NCBI GenBank assembly: GCA_023957755.1
Contig: JAMLGT010000013.1
Location: 1 to 64,000, forward strand
From: Chitinophagaceae bacterium
GTDB lineage: Bacteria; Bacteroidota; Bacteroidia; Chitinophagales; Chitinophagaceae
Direction of reading: 5' to 3'
DNA: 64,000 nucleotides
The notes beneath the pieces are model-generated. The model was not told the origin of the DNA. It did not search any database and was given only the letters and a program-made list of their open reading frames with translations. A program made the position numbers and the translations under genes. How positions within the stretch are numbered: position 1 is the stretch's first letter; each line of letters opens with the position of its first letter. Below are positions 17,013 to 25,981 of the stretch, one piece after another.

Positions 17013-17696
17013 ATGGCCAGACCAAAGATAAAAAGAGGGAGTACCGCAGTGGATATGACGGCTATGTGCGACGTAGCATTCCTGCTGCTTACTTTCTTTA
17101 TTCTGGCTGCTCAGTTTAAACCTTCAGAAGCTATTACGGTTGTCACGCCCGCTTCAGTATCGACCAAACACGCACCTCAAAAGGATTATTTTACAGTTAC
17201 CATTGATAAAGAAAACAAGGTATATGTAGATATGGATCCCAACCTGAGGCAGCAAGTAATCGAGAAGATGGCAGAATTGACCAAAACAGAGTTCTCTCCG
17301 GCCGATGTACAGGCTTTTGTAGCAGTTGATTTTGTGGGTGTACCCTTTAATCAGCTAAAGCAATTTGATCAGCTTCGTCCCGAAGAAAGAGCTAAGGTTA
17401 CCTTGCCGGGAATCCCCGTGGATAGTGCCAATAATGAGCTATACACCTGGATTAGAGCTTTGAAGGAAGCAGCACAGGGTTCCAGGGTGAATTTCCTGAT
17501 AAAAGGAGATAATGATACCAAATACCCTGCTTTTGAAAAAGTAATCAACGCCTTTAAGAAAAATGATGAATTTAAGTTTAACCTGATGACTGATGCACGT
17601 GAAGTGCCACCGGGAACTGACTTATACAAGAAGAACTTGGAGCGGATTATGAATAAAGAAAAAGGCGGAGCAGCAGCAGACGATCCAAACAGTTAA
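17013..17696 (+). CDS. exbD: ExbD/TolR biopolymer transport protein (first copy)
   Basis: The 227-aa protein begins with a cytoplasmic basic stretch, then the TM helix AVDMTAMCDVAFLLLTFFILAA with the conserved proton-carrying Asp (MCDVAF, residue ~20). The rest is periplasmic. The extended periplasmic region is longer than in proteobacterial ExbD (~140 aa), a usual feature in Bacteroidota. It follows exbB by 52 bases. Confidence 0.92.
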   Translation: MARPKIKRGSTAVDMTAMCDVAFLLLTFFILAAQFKPSEAITVVTPASVSTKHAPQKDYFTVTIDKENKVYVDMDPNLRQQVIEKMAELTKTEFSPADVQAFVAVDFVGVPFNQLKQFDQLRPEERAKVTLPGIPVDSANNELYTWIRALKEAAQGSRVNFLIKGDNDTKYPAFEKVINAFKKNDEFKFNLMTDAREVPPGTDLYKKNLERIMNKEKGGAAADDPNS

Positions 17697-17723
17697 TTTT
17701 AAAACCAAAAAAACCAGATTACT

Positions 17724-18254
17724 ATGGCAGAAATGGAAGTGAAGGACTCCGGTGGTAAAAAAGGCCCCGGCGTCAAGAAAAGTAAGAAGGCCTCTACAAG
17801 AGTGGACCTGACTCCAATGGTGGATCTTGGGTTCCTGCTGATTACTTTCTTCATCTTTACTACGACGATGTCTCAGCCTACTTCTATGAACCTGAATATG
17901 CCGAAGGATACTGAAAAGCCAAGCGATGATACGAAGGTGAAAGAATCGGGATCTCTTACAATAATGTTGGGAAAAGCAGATGTGGTTTATTACTATTATG
18001 GTAATGAACTTATGAATCTGAAGACTACCAACTATAAAGATATCAGAGACATTATTATGGAGAAAAAAAGAAATACTCCGGCTGAGGATTTATATATTAT
18101 CATTAAGCCTGACAAGGATGCCTCATACAAAAATGTGGTGGACTTATTGGATGAGATGAATATTTGTGATATTTCACGATATGCAATGCTCAATCCGACA
18201 GACGATGAATATATGTTGATCCAAAAGACAGAGCAGGCATCAGGGATTAAATAG
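17724..18254 (+). CDS. exbD: ExbD/TolR biopolymer transport protein (second copy)
   Basis: The 176-aa protein has a Lys-rich N-terminus, then TRVDLTPMVDLGFLLITFFIFTT, the family TM helix with the conserved Asp (PMVDLGF), then a periplasmic domain. Bacteroidota ExbB-ExbD-ExbD-TonB operons typically carry two ExbD paralogues that may form heteromers. It lies 27 bases after the first exbD and 46 before tonB. Confidence 0.92.
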   Translation: MAEMEVKDSGGKKGPGVKKSKKASTRVDLTPMVDLGFLLITFFIFTTTMSQPTSMNLNMPKDTEKPSDDTKVKESGSLTIMLGKADVVYYYYGNELMNLKTTNYKDIRDIIMEKKRNTPAEDLYIIIKPDKDASYKNVVDLLDEMNICDISRYAMLNPTDDEYMLIQKTEQASGIK

Positions 18255-18300
18255 TAGTTAGCCCCATTTATTAAACTTATATTTTTTAATACTAAAAGAA

Positions 18301-19128
18301 ATGATGGATCCAAAAGATATATTAAAGTCTGACTTCCTCGACATACTGTTTGACGGAAGGAATAAGGCTTATGGAGCCTATCAGCTGAGGCGCACCTATA
18401 ACCGACGGCTTACCATAGCATTGTCCGGAATGGCTTTGCTGGCTTTGTTGGTTATTGGAGGTAACTTACTGGCCTCCAAACTAAAGCCCAAGGAAGTTGC
18501 AATGGAGATGATCACCAATGAGACAACCTTGCAAAACCTTAAAGCTGATGAGCCACCACCACCACCACCACCGCCACCACCGGCATTGCCGCCGCCGCCA
18601 CAGGTGCAGACAATCCAGTTTACACCACCAAAAATTGTAAAGGATGAGGAAGTGGTTCAGCCACCACCGGAAGTAAAGCAGATTGAGGAAGCTAAGATTG
18701 ATATCAAAACTCAGGAAGGTACAAAAGACCTCGGTATCATTGCTCCTCCCGCTGAAGAAGTAGGTACTCAGGTTGTCGCTGCTCCGGTTGAGAAGAAAGA
18801 AGACGAAGACAGAATCTTCACGAAGGTGGAGAAAGATGCCCAGTTCCCCGGAGGTCTGAATGCATGGAATGCATACGTGAAGAAAGCTATTGAAAGAGAA
18901 ATTGACGAGTTTACCGACTCTGATTTCGGAACCTGTATTGTGAAGTTTGTTGTGGACAAACAAGGAAATGTGAGTGATGTACAAGCTACTACAATGAAAG
19001 GAACGAAGCTCGCTGAAATAGCCGTAAACGCGATCCGTAAAGGACCAAAGTGGATTCCTGCTCAGCAGAACGGCCGTATGGTAAATGCTTACAGATACCA
19101 GCCGGTAACACTACTGAATCCTAATTAG
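18301..19128 (+). CDS. tonB: TonB energy transducer
   Basis: The 275-aa protein carries the Bacteroidota TonB N-terminus FDGRNKAYGAYQLRRTYNRR, one TM helix (IALSGMALLALLVIGGNLLA), a periplasmic run of ten prolines plus a PPPP linker (residues ~83-105), and a C-terminal TonB domain. In that domain, FPGGLNAWNAYVKK, GTCIVKFVVDKQGNVSDV and KGPKWIPAQQNGRMVNAYRY are typical. It couples ExbBD to outer membrane receptors such as the one at 45.2 kb. A terminator follows. Confidence 0.94.
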   Translation: MMDPKDILKSDFLDILFDGRNKAYGAYQLRRTYNRRLTIALSGMALLALLVIGGNLLASKLKPKEVAMEMITNETTLQNLKADEPPPPPPPPPPALPPPPQVQTIQFTPPKIVKDEEVVQPPPEVKQIEEAKIDIKTQEGTKDLGIIAPPAEEVGTQVVAAPVEKKEDEDRIFTKVEKDAQFPGGLNAWNAYVKKAIEREIDEFTDSDFGTCIVKFVVDKQGNVSDVQATTMKGTKLAEIAVNAIRKGPKWIPAQQNGRMVNAYRYQPVTLLNPN

Positions 19129-19154
19129 TAGATTTTTATCTTGCGATAATTTAG

Positions 19155-19184
19155 AAGGTCACGCCCAAAAGCGTGGCCTTTTTT
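19155..19184 (+). terminator. Rho-independent terminator of the exbBD-tonB operon
   Basis: AAGGTCACGC-CCAAAA-GCGTGGCCTT forms a 10-bp stem (one G-T pair) followed by TTTT, 26 bases after the tonB stop. Confidence 0.85.
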
Positions 19185-19319
19185 ATTTGAGGATATCTAA
19201 AGAGTGGTGAACTTCAGCGTTCTTTGCGCATCTCTCTGCGGACTCTGCGTGAGATTCATTATATCCACTAAGAATGGCGCAGTAATTTCAAGAAAGTGAG
19301 CAGGGGGCTTCAAAAGGTT

Positions 19320-20891
19320 TCAAGTCCCCAAATGGTTCACCTCTTGGGACAAGTCTAAAAAAGAAAGATTTGTCCCATTTTTTTTACCTTGTAATTGGCT
19401 GGTTTTCAGATAGATATACGCGACCGCAGAATTTATTCTCTGAGTTCGATGTCGTGTCCCGTTAAATACCAGATTTTCGGGGAACATCGAACTCACTATT
19501 ACTCTTTTTTCCTCTGTATCGCCGTTTTCATAGCGTCTGTCTATGTTGGCTACCTTCTTTAGGGCAGTGGCGACTAAGTCCCTGATTTCAGTGCTTGCTA
19601 TCGCCAGATTGCCCAATTCCTTTTCCAGATTTTCTATCCTGGCCTGGGTTATTTTTTTCAATTCCTTGAAATCTTCATCTTCCATTTCTCCATCGGCATT
19701 CTTGACGAGTGCACTTTGATATCGTTTGTTTAAAGCATCAATTTGTCCGACGATGTTTTTTCTTTCAATGTTATTAGTCTTGGTTTGATGATTGAAATCG
19801 TGTATGAATGCTTCAATAAAAACATCAACTACCCCACACTTGGGGGAAAGATATCGCAACTGCTTTAGGAACATTTCATTGACCGGCTCTGCACTAAATC
19901 TTGTTCCGCAGGAAGTTGTACAATGGTAATAATAATAGTATTTACCCATTTTGCCTTTTGATGCACTTCCTGTCAGCATTCGATTACAATTCGGACATTT
20001 AAGAAATCCCCTAAGCGGCAATTTGTCCATAGACACTATTTTAGGCTTAATAGGTCTCCGTCTTCCATCAAGAATATCCTGAACTTCCTGAAACAGCTTT
20101 TCACTAATTAGCGGTTGATGTTGTCCTGTTACAAAATAGCCCTGTTCTTCTTTATAAGGCGGGATAAGGATCTTACCACAATACAAAGGGTTTCGGATAG
20201 CTACCCAAAAATTATTCTTGCTAAACCGGTATTTTCCTTTGGCTTTTTTCTGAACCTTTCTCCATATCTGCTCAGTATTAAAATTGCTTGCAGCAATTTG
20301 TTCAAAGGCCCATTTCAGGATAGGTGCTTCAAATTCGTGTAAGCCAATGTATTTCTTCTTATCCTCAGTTATTTTGTTGACATAACCTAATGGAGCTGTA
20401 CCCATATATCGCCCTTCTTTTTTCGCGCGGCGCATTCCATGGAATACGTTGAGGGCTCTACGGTCATTTTCTACCTCGGGTGCAGCGAGATAAAACGCCA
20501 GCATGATTTTATTTTCCGGTACCGACAAATCTAAAGGCTGTTCTATTGCTCCGGGTTCAACTCCGAATGTTCTCAACAGATTAATCATCTGATAAGCATC
20601 ACCAGCATTTCTGCTGAATCTATCCCACTTAGTAAATAGTAATAACGTTCCTGTTCTATTATTTTTTGATTTGCGCAGATTGTATAAATATTTCTGCCAT
20701 TCAGGACGTTTAAAAGACTTTGCAGAATGTTCTTCTATGTAAACATATCTTACTGGAATATTCTTGATTCCACAATATTTACGGAGGCGGTCTTCCTGGT
20801 CACGTTGAGAATATCCCTTATCTGCCTGTTCATCTGTTGAAACACGAATATATAAATCAGCTTTCCTCATGAGTACCGTTTTTATAGACAT
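19320..20891 (-). CDS. Large serine recombinase (element integrase)
   Basis: The 523-aa protein has a resolvase domain with the catalytic serine in LYIRVSTDEQADKGYS (Ser18), and the DRFSRNAGDAYQM and AAPEVENDRRALNV motifs. A recombinase domain (near GTAPLGYVNKI and NPLYCGKI) and a zinc ribbon (KCPNCNRMLTG...YYHCTTSCGTRF) follow, then a C-terminal coiled coil. Such enzymes integrate and excise conjugative elements. ATG at 20891 gives MSIKTVLMRKADL; ATG at 20870 (residue 8) is an alternative. It overlaps the small gene upstream by 10 bases. Confidence 0.92.
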   Translation of the reverse strand: MSIKTVLMRKADLYIRVSTDEQADKGYSQRDQEDRLRKYCGIKNIPVRYVYIEEHSAKSFKRPEWQKYLYNLRKSKNNRTGTLLLFTKWDRFSRNAGDAYQMINLLRTFGVEPGAIEQPLDLSVPENKIMLAFYLAAPEVENDRRALNVFHGMRRAKKEGRYMGTAPLGYVNKITEDKKKYIGLHEFEAPILKWAFEQIAASNFNTEQIWRKVQKKAKGKYRFSKNNFWVAIRNPLYCGKILIPPYKEEQGYFVTGQHQPLISEKLFQEVQDILDGRRRPIKPKIVSMDKLPLRGFLKCPNCNRMLTGSASKGKMGKYYYYYHCTTSCGTRFSAEPVNEMFLKQLRYLSPKCGVVDVFIEAFIHDFNHQTKTNNIERKNIVGQIDALNKRYQSALVKNADGEMEDEDFKELKKITQARIENLEKELGNLAIASTEIRDLVATALKKVANIDRRYENGDTEEKRVIVSSMFPENLVFNGTRHRTQRINSAVAYIYLKTSQLQGKKNGTNLSFLDLSQEVNHLGT

Positions 20892-21043
20892 CCTCTAAGG
20901 TACTGATTCACGGCAATGTGGGCAATCTTTTTAACAAACTCCAAAATTACTTTTGCCTCCTCTATGTCAATATGGTCCCCATACTTCGCCAAAATTTGGA
21001 TAACTCTTTCAGGAGTTAAACCTTTTTCTTCTTCTCCTTCCAC
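20882..21043 (-). CDS. Small helical protein overlapping the recombinase, 53 aa
   Basis: A 53-codon frame from GTG 21043 to TAA 20882 reads VEGEEEKGLTPERVIQILAK then YGDHIDIEEAKVILEFVKKI then AHIAVNQYLRGCL. Its composition is that of a compact helical protein. The stop overlaps the recombinase start (ATGTCTATAA), so the two are probably coupled. Similar small genes precede serine recombinases in related elements, as I recall. Function unknown; it may be a recombination accessory factor. Confidence 0.6.
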   Translation of the reverse strand: MEGEEEKGLTPERVIQILAKYGDHIDIEEAKVILEFVKKIAHIAVNQYLRGCL

Positions 21044-21304
21044 CTTGAAAAATATTTAAGTTATATCCGCTTCGGATTGTTCCATACTGATAAACTTAAT
21101 AGATTAGTTGAAGGATTTTGGCAGATTGTCCCCGGTCAGTATTACTTGGCTTTGATTGTCTTATTGGCTAATAAAAACACCTGAAATTCTATCCTGCGAT
21201 TAATTGTTTGCCGTCCAATTTGTGAGATTTTCAGGACGCTTTTTTCATTGTCTGCGTAAATTTTTATTCAGGATGCCGGAATGCTTTATTGTCCCGTTTC
21301 AAGC

Positions 21305-21427
21305 GCAAAGGTATGACCGTGTTTTTAACGGAGGCAAAAGGTCATGCAGGTTTGAAAAAAAATCTCCACCCGTTGGGTAGTATTTTTCTCCAAAACCTTG
21401 TGCCTCCTAAACACTGACCTTTTATGC
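21305..21427. other. Structured non-coding element with nested inverted repeats
   Basis: GGAGGCAAAAGGT (21330-21342) and ACCTTGTGCCTCC (21395-21407) are inverted repeats with one mismatch. The outer flanks AAAGGTATGACCGTGTTT and AAACACTGACCTTTT extend the pairing, and an inner ACCC-GTT-GGGT hairpin lies at 21368-21377. The whole can fold as a cruciform of about 120 bases. It lies between the recombinase and the tra operon end. It could be a recombination or transfer site, or an RNA; the rest of the gap 21044-21789 is otherwise featureless except for one small frame. Confidence 0.45.
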
Positions 21428-21564
21428 TCTTGAAACGAAACATAGCATACTCCGGCTCTTTATACGAATAAAAAAATTACCAGCAATGGAGATATTGCTT
21501 TTTAAAATGGTGAGAAGAAAAAAACAAAACAGCACCTCCTCTCATTACCGAATAAATTTGAAAA

Positions 21565-21708
21565 TTGGTTCAAATAACGATTGAATGCCTAAGCGGGATA
21601 GCTCTAAATAGAGATATCTTTGTAAGAGAACTTGTAGAGATAATGGGTGCCGTGGCAGGCTTTGATTATGGAGGTTATTCAGATTATGATTTTGTGGAGA
21701 TTATCTGA
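21565..21708 (+). CDS. Possible small ORF, 47 aa
   Basis: The frame from TTG 21565 reads ...QITIECLSGIALNRD, then IFVRELVEIMGAVAGFDYGG, then YSDYDFVEII. It looks protein-like but lacks an ATG near its start and a recognised family. It may be the C-terminal remnant of a longer gene. It is reported because its composition differs from the AT-rich non-coding sequence around it. Confidence 0.22.
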   Translation: MVQITIECLSGIALNRDIFVRELVEIMGAVAGFDYGGYSDYDFVEII

Positions 21709-21789
21709 TTGGAAACAGATATGAAATCTGTAATTGGGAAATAATTATTTATTGAAAAATCTCATTCCCCGGTAAAAGCAAAGCGATGA

Positions 21790-22227
21790 TTATAATTGCT
21801 GTTCAAAATATTTCTTTGCAGTTGCACTAACTCCCGCACTAAAATATTTTCTGTTTTCATGTAATACTTTAACGGCTGTTATCATTTCATTAGGGTCGGC
21901 ATACCTCAATATATAGCCAGATACACCGGCTACCAACATATTCGTTACAGCTTCCTCATTATCATTTGTGCTTGATATAAGTACTTTCAGGCTGGGATAA
22001 GTTTTCAATAAGAGGTTAGCTGCCTCTATATCGTCTTCGATGATGCAAACATCGGGTAGGGTATGGCTATTTCTTATTTTCTGAAGTGCATCTTGCCCTT
22101 TATCAGTTTGAAGGAACACGGTAAATCCGGCGCTTTCAATTTGTTCAACGGAATTGTCCCGGAGTTTCGAATGGCTATCTACGATGGCCACCCGGATTGC
22201 ATTTTTGTTTTCTTTTGCAGCTTCCAT
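21790..22227 (-). CDS. Stand-alone pseudo-receiver domain protein
   Basis: The 145-aa protein, started at ATG 22227, has the fold of a NarL-type receiver: RVAIVDSHSKLRDN, PDVCIIEDDIEAAN, LKVLISSTNDNEEAV, GVSGYILRYADPNEMI and HENRKYFSAG. The acidic pair is VDS rather than DD, the phospho-Asp position (PDLxLLD) is Glu, and the family Lys (GYLLK) is Arg. No DNA-binding domain follows. It probably acts as a phosphorylation-independent protein partner rather than as a true response regulator. It lies beyond the end of the tra operon. Confidence 0.6.
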   Translation of the reverse strand: MEAAKENKNAIRVAIVDSHSKLRDNSVEQIESAGFTVFLQTDKGQDALQKIRNSHTLPDVCIIEDDIEAANLLLKTYPSLKVLISSTNDNEEAVTNMLVAGVSGYILRYADPNEMITAVKVLHENRKYFSAGVSATAKKYFEQQL

Positions 22228-22548
22228 AATATCAGTTTTTAATAGTGGAAAACTGCACAAAAAAATAGCGCAGGCAACCACACTTACCGATACTAAGGCA
22301 CTGGTATGCCCAACCCCGAATAAGCGAGCGCCCACGCCGTAGCATGAGCGTTCTTACTTATATCGTCTCGGGATTTAAAAAATTACCAGTTTTTAGTATC
22401 GAGACTTAAAGCAAAAACACTTTAAGATTTTCAATATTTTGCGGATGTAAAGATAATGATGTTGTTTATTCTTCACAATCCAATATTTGTTGTACCTGTG
22501 CTGTATATGGTATTTCTGTTGGTTCCGTTTTGATTAGCTTACCCACCT

Positions 22549-22586
22549 AAAAGAAAACGGCACAAATCGCAAAGACTTGTGCCGTT
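22549..22586 (-). terminator. Terminator at end of the tra operon
   Basis: On the minus strand AACGGCACAA-GTCTTTGCGAT-TTGTGCCGTT is a perfect 10-bp stem followed by TTCTTTT. It lies 21 bases downstream of the stop of the last small membrane gene and matches the direction of the tra genes. Confidence 0.8.
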
Positions 22587-22606
22587 CATTCCTTTTGTAT
22601 CAGTAT

Positions 22607-22888
22607 TTACTGACGATTCTCTATCTCAGTTTTTTGCAATGCTTTTTCGTTTGCCTTTTTCTGCCTCGAATAGCTCCAGACAAATAACAGTCCCAATATT
22701 ATCAGGCCGTAGGCCACCCATTTGCCGACCCTTTCGATAAACGTAATGACAACTGATTTTTCATAGCTGGAGAAACCTTCTGCACCGGTAAGGCTTCGCC
22801 TATAGAATTTTCTGCGATTAATCCAATACCGCAGACTAAATCCCAAAAGCAATGCAATAATGCCTATGACTAATGATGAAGTCATCAC
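22607..22888 (-). CDS. Small conjugative-element membrane protein, 93 aa
   Basis: Two TM helices (SSLVIGIIALLLGFSLRYWI and WVAYGLIILGLLFVW) flank a conserved NRRKFYRRSLTGAEGFSSYEKSVVI loop. Related small proteins are commonly found at this position in Bacteroidetes conjugative elements (often misannotated as molybdenum transport). It is the last gene of the tra unit, and a perfect hairpin terminator follows. Confidence 0.6.
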   Translation of the reverse strand: MMTSSLVIGIIALLLGFSLRYWINRRKFYRRSLTGAEGFSSYEKSVVITFIERVGKWVAYGLIILGLLFVWSYSRQKKANEKALQKTEIENRQ

Positions 22889-22989
22889 TGATAATATATT
22901 AAGGTTTTACGCTATAACGAAAATACAAAATACAAACCGAGATAAATGAAGAAAGATTACGAAGTATGCAAGGCTATTTTTTTATTAGA

Positions 22990-23892
22990 TTAATTGATTT
23001 TTAGGTGTATTTCATTTATCAGTTTAGCTTTCATCAAGTCTGAATTTTTGACTTGTAACACTTGCTGCCGACCGCCGTTCTTTTCAAAGATTTCTACAAT
23101 GAGTATTTTGTCATCAGTCATCGTAAACTGGTCGAGCAGGAACACATTGCGGCCTGTGGTATTTCCAACGATTTCTGTGAGAGGTTTATATATGCGCAAT
23201 GGAGTGATTGTTTTCTCCTGCACGGTTGTTCGTTTGGCTACTTTCTTATCCACTATCTTGAAATTTACAAAGTCTATGTTGAACGGCACGTTACTTTTAT
23301 TATGCAATTCAGTATGGAAGTAGAACTTACCGTTATGGATATAGATACCTTTCAGAAGAAACTGAATGCCGTTACTTTTTGAGCGAATGTGCCTGATGTT
23401 TCTTTTGTTCTCTTCATAAATAGTTTTCAGTAACATACCGACTAAGGAAGGTGGATTGTTACCCAATTCTTCGAAAAGAATATTATTCCCATTTTTACTT
23501 TCGGAGGACTTCGTCATAGTAAGCAGGTTGTAATTCAGCACGGGAGGATAGGCGCTGTACCGGACATTGAAATTATAGAAACGACCATCATCAGTGATTA
23601 CAGAGAAATTGGTTTCGCAATCAAAGTCTTTCACACTTGCTTTTATCCGCAAAACATTTTCAGCATCTTCCGCTTTTCCTGCAATCACATATTCACTTCC
23701 CAAATCCACATAACGAATAGCCGCCGGAAAAATCAAATGGGTGGTCTTATTGTAAGTTACCGGTAGTTCGTAAGCATCAATTTTAGTCATAACAGATTTG
23801 TCTGTATTGGATGCAATCCGTTGGGCATGAATACTGATGCTAAGGAATACCAGACAAGTGATGATAAAAAGATTTTTAAATATCGTTTTCAT
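22990..23892 (-). CDS. traN: Conjugative transposon protein TraN
   Basis: The 300-aa protein has a signal peptide (MKTIFKNLFIITCLVFLSISIHAQ) and the TraN (DUF4138) pattern: THLIFPAAIRYVDLGSEYVI near residue 51 and the C-terminal HNKSNVPFNIDFVNFKIVDK. It is the VirB9-like outer-membrane component of the type IV secretion channel. TraM is 27 bases upstream in the operon order. Confidence 0.9.
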   Translation of the reverse strand: MKTIFKNLFIITCLVFLSISIHAQRIASNTDKSVMTKIDAYELPVTYNKTTHLIFPAAIRYVDLGSEYVIAGKAEDAENVLRIKASVKDFDCETNFSVITDDGRFYNFNVRYSAYPPVLNYNLLTMTKSSESKNGNNILFEELGNNPPSLVGMLLKTIYEENKRNIRHIRSKSNGIQFLLKGIYIHNGKFYFHTELHNKSNVPFNIDFVNFKIVDKKVAKRTTVQEKTITPLRIYKPLTEIVGNTTGRNVFLLDQFTMTDDKILIVEIFEKNGGRQQVLQVKNSDLMKAKLINEIHLKIN

Positions 23893-23919
23893 TTTATTTC
23901 TGATTTTTGCGTTGAATAT

Positions 23920-25245
23920 TCAATTTTTTGAGACAAGAAACACCTGGTGCCCCGCTTTGACGGTTACCTTCGGTGTCCTAATCTTTTTTGTGAAGTAACC
24001 GGACACGCCCTGTACCACACCGCGCGAAAGGTCGCCGGCTACCTGTTGCCCTGCGGAACGGGTCATCATGATGGAAGTACCGGCTGTTTGACTCATGTTG
24101 GCCGCGATTTCCGAAACGGCATTCATTTCGGGGGAGTTGGGGACATACAGGCCTTGCTGCCCGTCCAAATCATAGGCAGTTATATCTACAGGAATAATAT
24201 TACCATCCAATTCTATGGAAGTTACTTTTAGCTGCAGCCTTCCGCCTCCAAACCTGGCATTGGCGGTAAGTATCGTCCCCACCGGAATAGTTGAGTTCAG
24301 CGTTTTGGCGACTTCCAACAGACGTAATTGCACACTGCTTTCTCCTACAACCTTCTTCGTTTCTATCACAATTGCTCTAATGCTGTTTTTGGGTTGTGCT
24401 GTTTGTTCCGAAACGGCTGTAGTTTGAAAATTCCTGTTCCGGATTTCATTCAAATTTGCGAGAAAGGTGCTGTCGGAAGGTTCACGGTACAAGGCAGATA
24501 CGACATTCTTTTTTGCAGGCAAAAAAGCTATAAAATGTTCCTTGGGTGTAATGTTTTTTACTGAGTTTGTAATGTCTGGTTTTTCAGGCTGTACAGTGGG
24601 ATTGGATGGTAAATACTTTGATGCCATTTCATAAGATTTTTCCATCAACCTGAGTTGGTCCTGTACGGTGGTAGTGGGCGGAATATCTTTCTCTGCCAAC
24701 TGTTCTTTCAGTTCTTCAATCTGTCTACGGAGTTCCTGCGTTTCATAATCGCTGTTATCGTAAAATGAAGTCAGTGTATTCTGGGCGTTTCTGTAACTGT
24801 TCAGTGTTGGACTGCTGTTCCGCCGATTATGGTTGGTAGCAGGAACATTGCTTTCATAATCTTCATCGGCCTGGCTATCTTCTTCATCAATATCGTTATC
24901 GCTCCAATAATCCGATAAAGAGGTAAGTGCATTTCGTTTCTCTTCCATTCTTTGGTCAATCATTGCCTGTTCATAAGCCTTTTGTTTATCCGACTGAAGC
25001 TCTGCATCTGTCGCCTGAGGTACAGCGTCGTTCAAGCCGATATCTTCAATCTTACCCTTACTGGAAGAGGGTTTAAAAATAAGATACATGCAGCCGAGAA
25101 ATACTACCCCCATAAGAATAAAGATGACAGGCTTTTTCAGCTTTTCTATCTTGTGTCGCATATCCTCTTTAAGAGCATCTGTTCCGGTTTTCTGTTCATC
25201 TTCTTCGACCGGAAAACCTACGTTTTCATTTTTGCTATTTTTCAT
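23920..25245 (-). CDS. traM: Conjugative transposon protein TraM
   Basis: The 441-aa protein is VirB10-like: a short cytoplasmic N-terminus, one TM helix (KPVIFILMGVVFLGCMYLIF, residues ~38-57), a long variable linker with coiled coil near 165-185, and a C-terminal domain (IRAIVIETKKVVGESSVQLR, IPVGTILTANARF, LYVPNSPEMNAVSEIA, TVKAGHQVFLVSKN). It spans inner membrane and periplasm. Its start overlaps traL by 11 bases. Confidence 0.92.
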   Translation of the reverse strand: MKNSKNENVGFPVEEDEQKTGTDALKEDMRHKIEKLKKPVIFILMGVVFLGCMYLIFKPSSSKGKIEDIGLNDAVPQATDAELQSDKQKAYEQAMIDQRMEEKRNALTSLSDYWSDNDIDEEDSQADEDYESNVPATNHNRRNSSPTLNSYRNAQNTLTSFYDNSDYETQELRRQIEELKEQLAEKDIPPTTTVQDQLRLMEKSYEMASKYLPSNPTVQPEKPDITNSVKNITPKEHFIAFLPAKKNVVSALYREPSDSTFLANLNEIRNRNFQTTAVSEQTAQPKNSIRAIVIETKKVVGESSVQLRLLEVAKTLNSTIPVGTILTANARFGGGRLQLKVTSIELDGNIIPVDITAYDLDGQQGLYVPNSPEMNAVSEIAANMSQTAGTSIMMTRSAGQQVAGDLSRGVVQGVSGYFTKKIRTPKVTVKAGHQVFLVSKN

Positions 25246-25519
25246 ACATTTTATGTTTTAAAATTATTCTGATACTGTCCTGTGGTGTAACCTGAGCCTT
25301 GTTTTGTTGGATAACCGGATTTTCAATATGTTCTATCTTCATTTCATTACTGGAGTTCTTCACGTCATAGCCTACTTTCAAAAGGACGATAAAAGACAAC
25401 AACGCATAACCAGCGAAAAGTAGAATCATATAGCGGTGCTGCTTTTTAAGGGGCAATGTCCGCCACTGCCCATTGAGTTTGCGCAGCCGGTTATTGACGA
25501 TTGTTTTTAAATTTTTCAT
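25235..25519 (-). CDS. traL: Conjugative transposon protein TraL (DUF3989)
   Basis: The 94-aa protein has a basic N-terminus, a TM helix (RYMILLFAGYALLSFIVLLKV, residues ~29-49), and a short periplasmic tail, the DUF3989 layout. It is between the K-side genes and traM as in other Bacteroidetes elements, and overlaps traM. Confidence 0.8.
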   Translation of the reverse strand: MKNLKTIVNNRLRKLNGQWRTLPLKKQHRYMILLFAGYALLSFIVLLKVGYDVKNSSNEMKIEHIENPVIQQNKAQVTPQDSIRIILKHKMYEK

Positions 25520-25539
25520 GCCCTGACTATTATTCCGTT

Positions 25540-25968
25540 TCAGAACCTGAACCGCTTATTGCGGGGAACAGTTTTTTTCTTGGGGGCATCGCTCACCATA
25601 GCAATGGCCTCCGTTGCTTTAGGCGCATTCATGGTGGATAGATTAAGTAGCTCTGCTTGTTTCAGCAATTGTCCGAAGCAGTCCTTTTTCACGACCTGTA
25701 TTTTTTTGAGGTCAAATTTTCCGTTCAGGTACTTTACCCACATACTGCATTCTACCCTGGGTTTATCTTCCCCCGCCCATTGCAGGTAACCCGTAAGCAA
25801 TAAATCCCGTTTAGGTGCGCCCTCTGTACCTCTCCGGCAATTCTCCAAATATTCGCTGATGCTGTCTTTAAGCTTTCCGGCATACGCACCCTGCGTATGG
25901 AAATAGCCACTATATCCTTTATCTGTAAGAATGTTGGCAAACGTGTTTAAATCTGATAATGCTTCCAT
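25540..25968 (-). CDS. Hypothetical tra-operon protein, 142 aa
   Basis: A soluble basic protein (DLNTFANILTDKGYSGYFHT near the start, CRRGTEGAPKRDLLLTGYLQ in the middle, Lys/Arg-rich end PKKKTVPRNKRFRF) between TraK and TraL. I do not recognise it. It has no signal or TM segments, so it is probably a cytoplasmic accessory or regulator of transfer. It is a conserved-looking open frame with 13 bases from TraK and 20 to TraL. Confidence 0.7.
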   Translation of the reverse strand: MEALSDLNTFANILTDKGYSGYFHTQGAYAGKLKDSISEYLENCRRGTEGAPKRDLLLTGYLQWAGEDKPRVECSMWVKYLNGKFDLKKIQVVKKDCFGQLLKQAELLNLSTMNAPKATEAIAMVSDAPKKKTVPRNKRFRF

Positions 25969-25981
25969 AACAACATTGATT

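Noticed and set aside
18481-18984. A 167-aa Trp-rich frame antisense to tonB
   Set aside because: The Trp runs are the complement of the proline run in tonB; it is a composition shadow.
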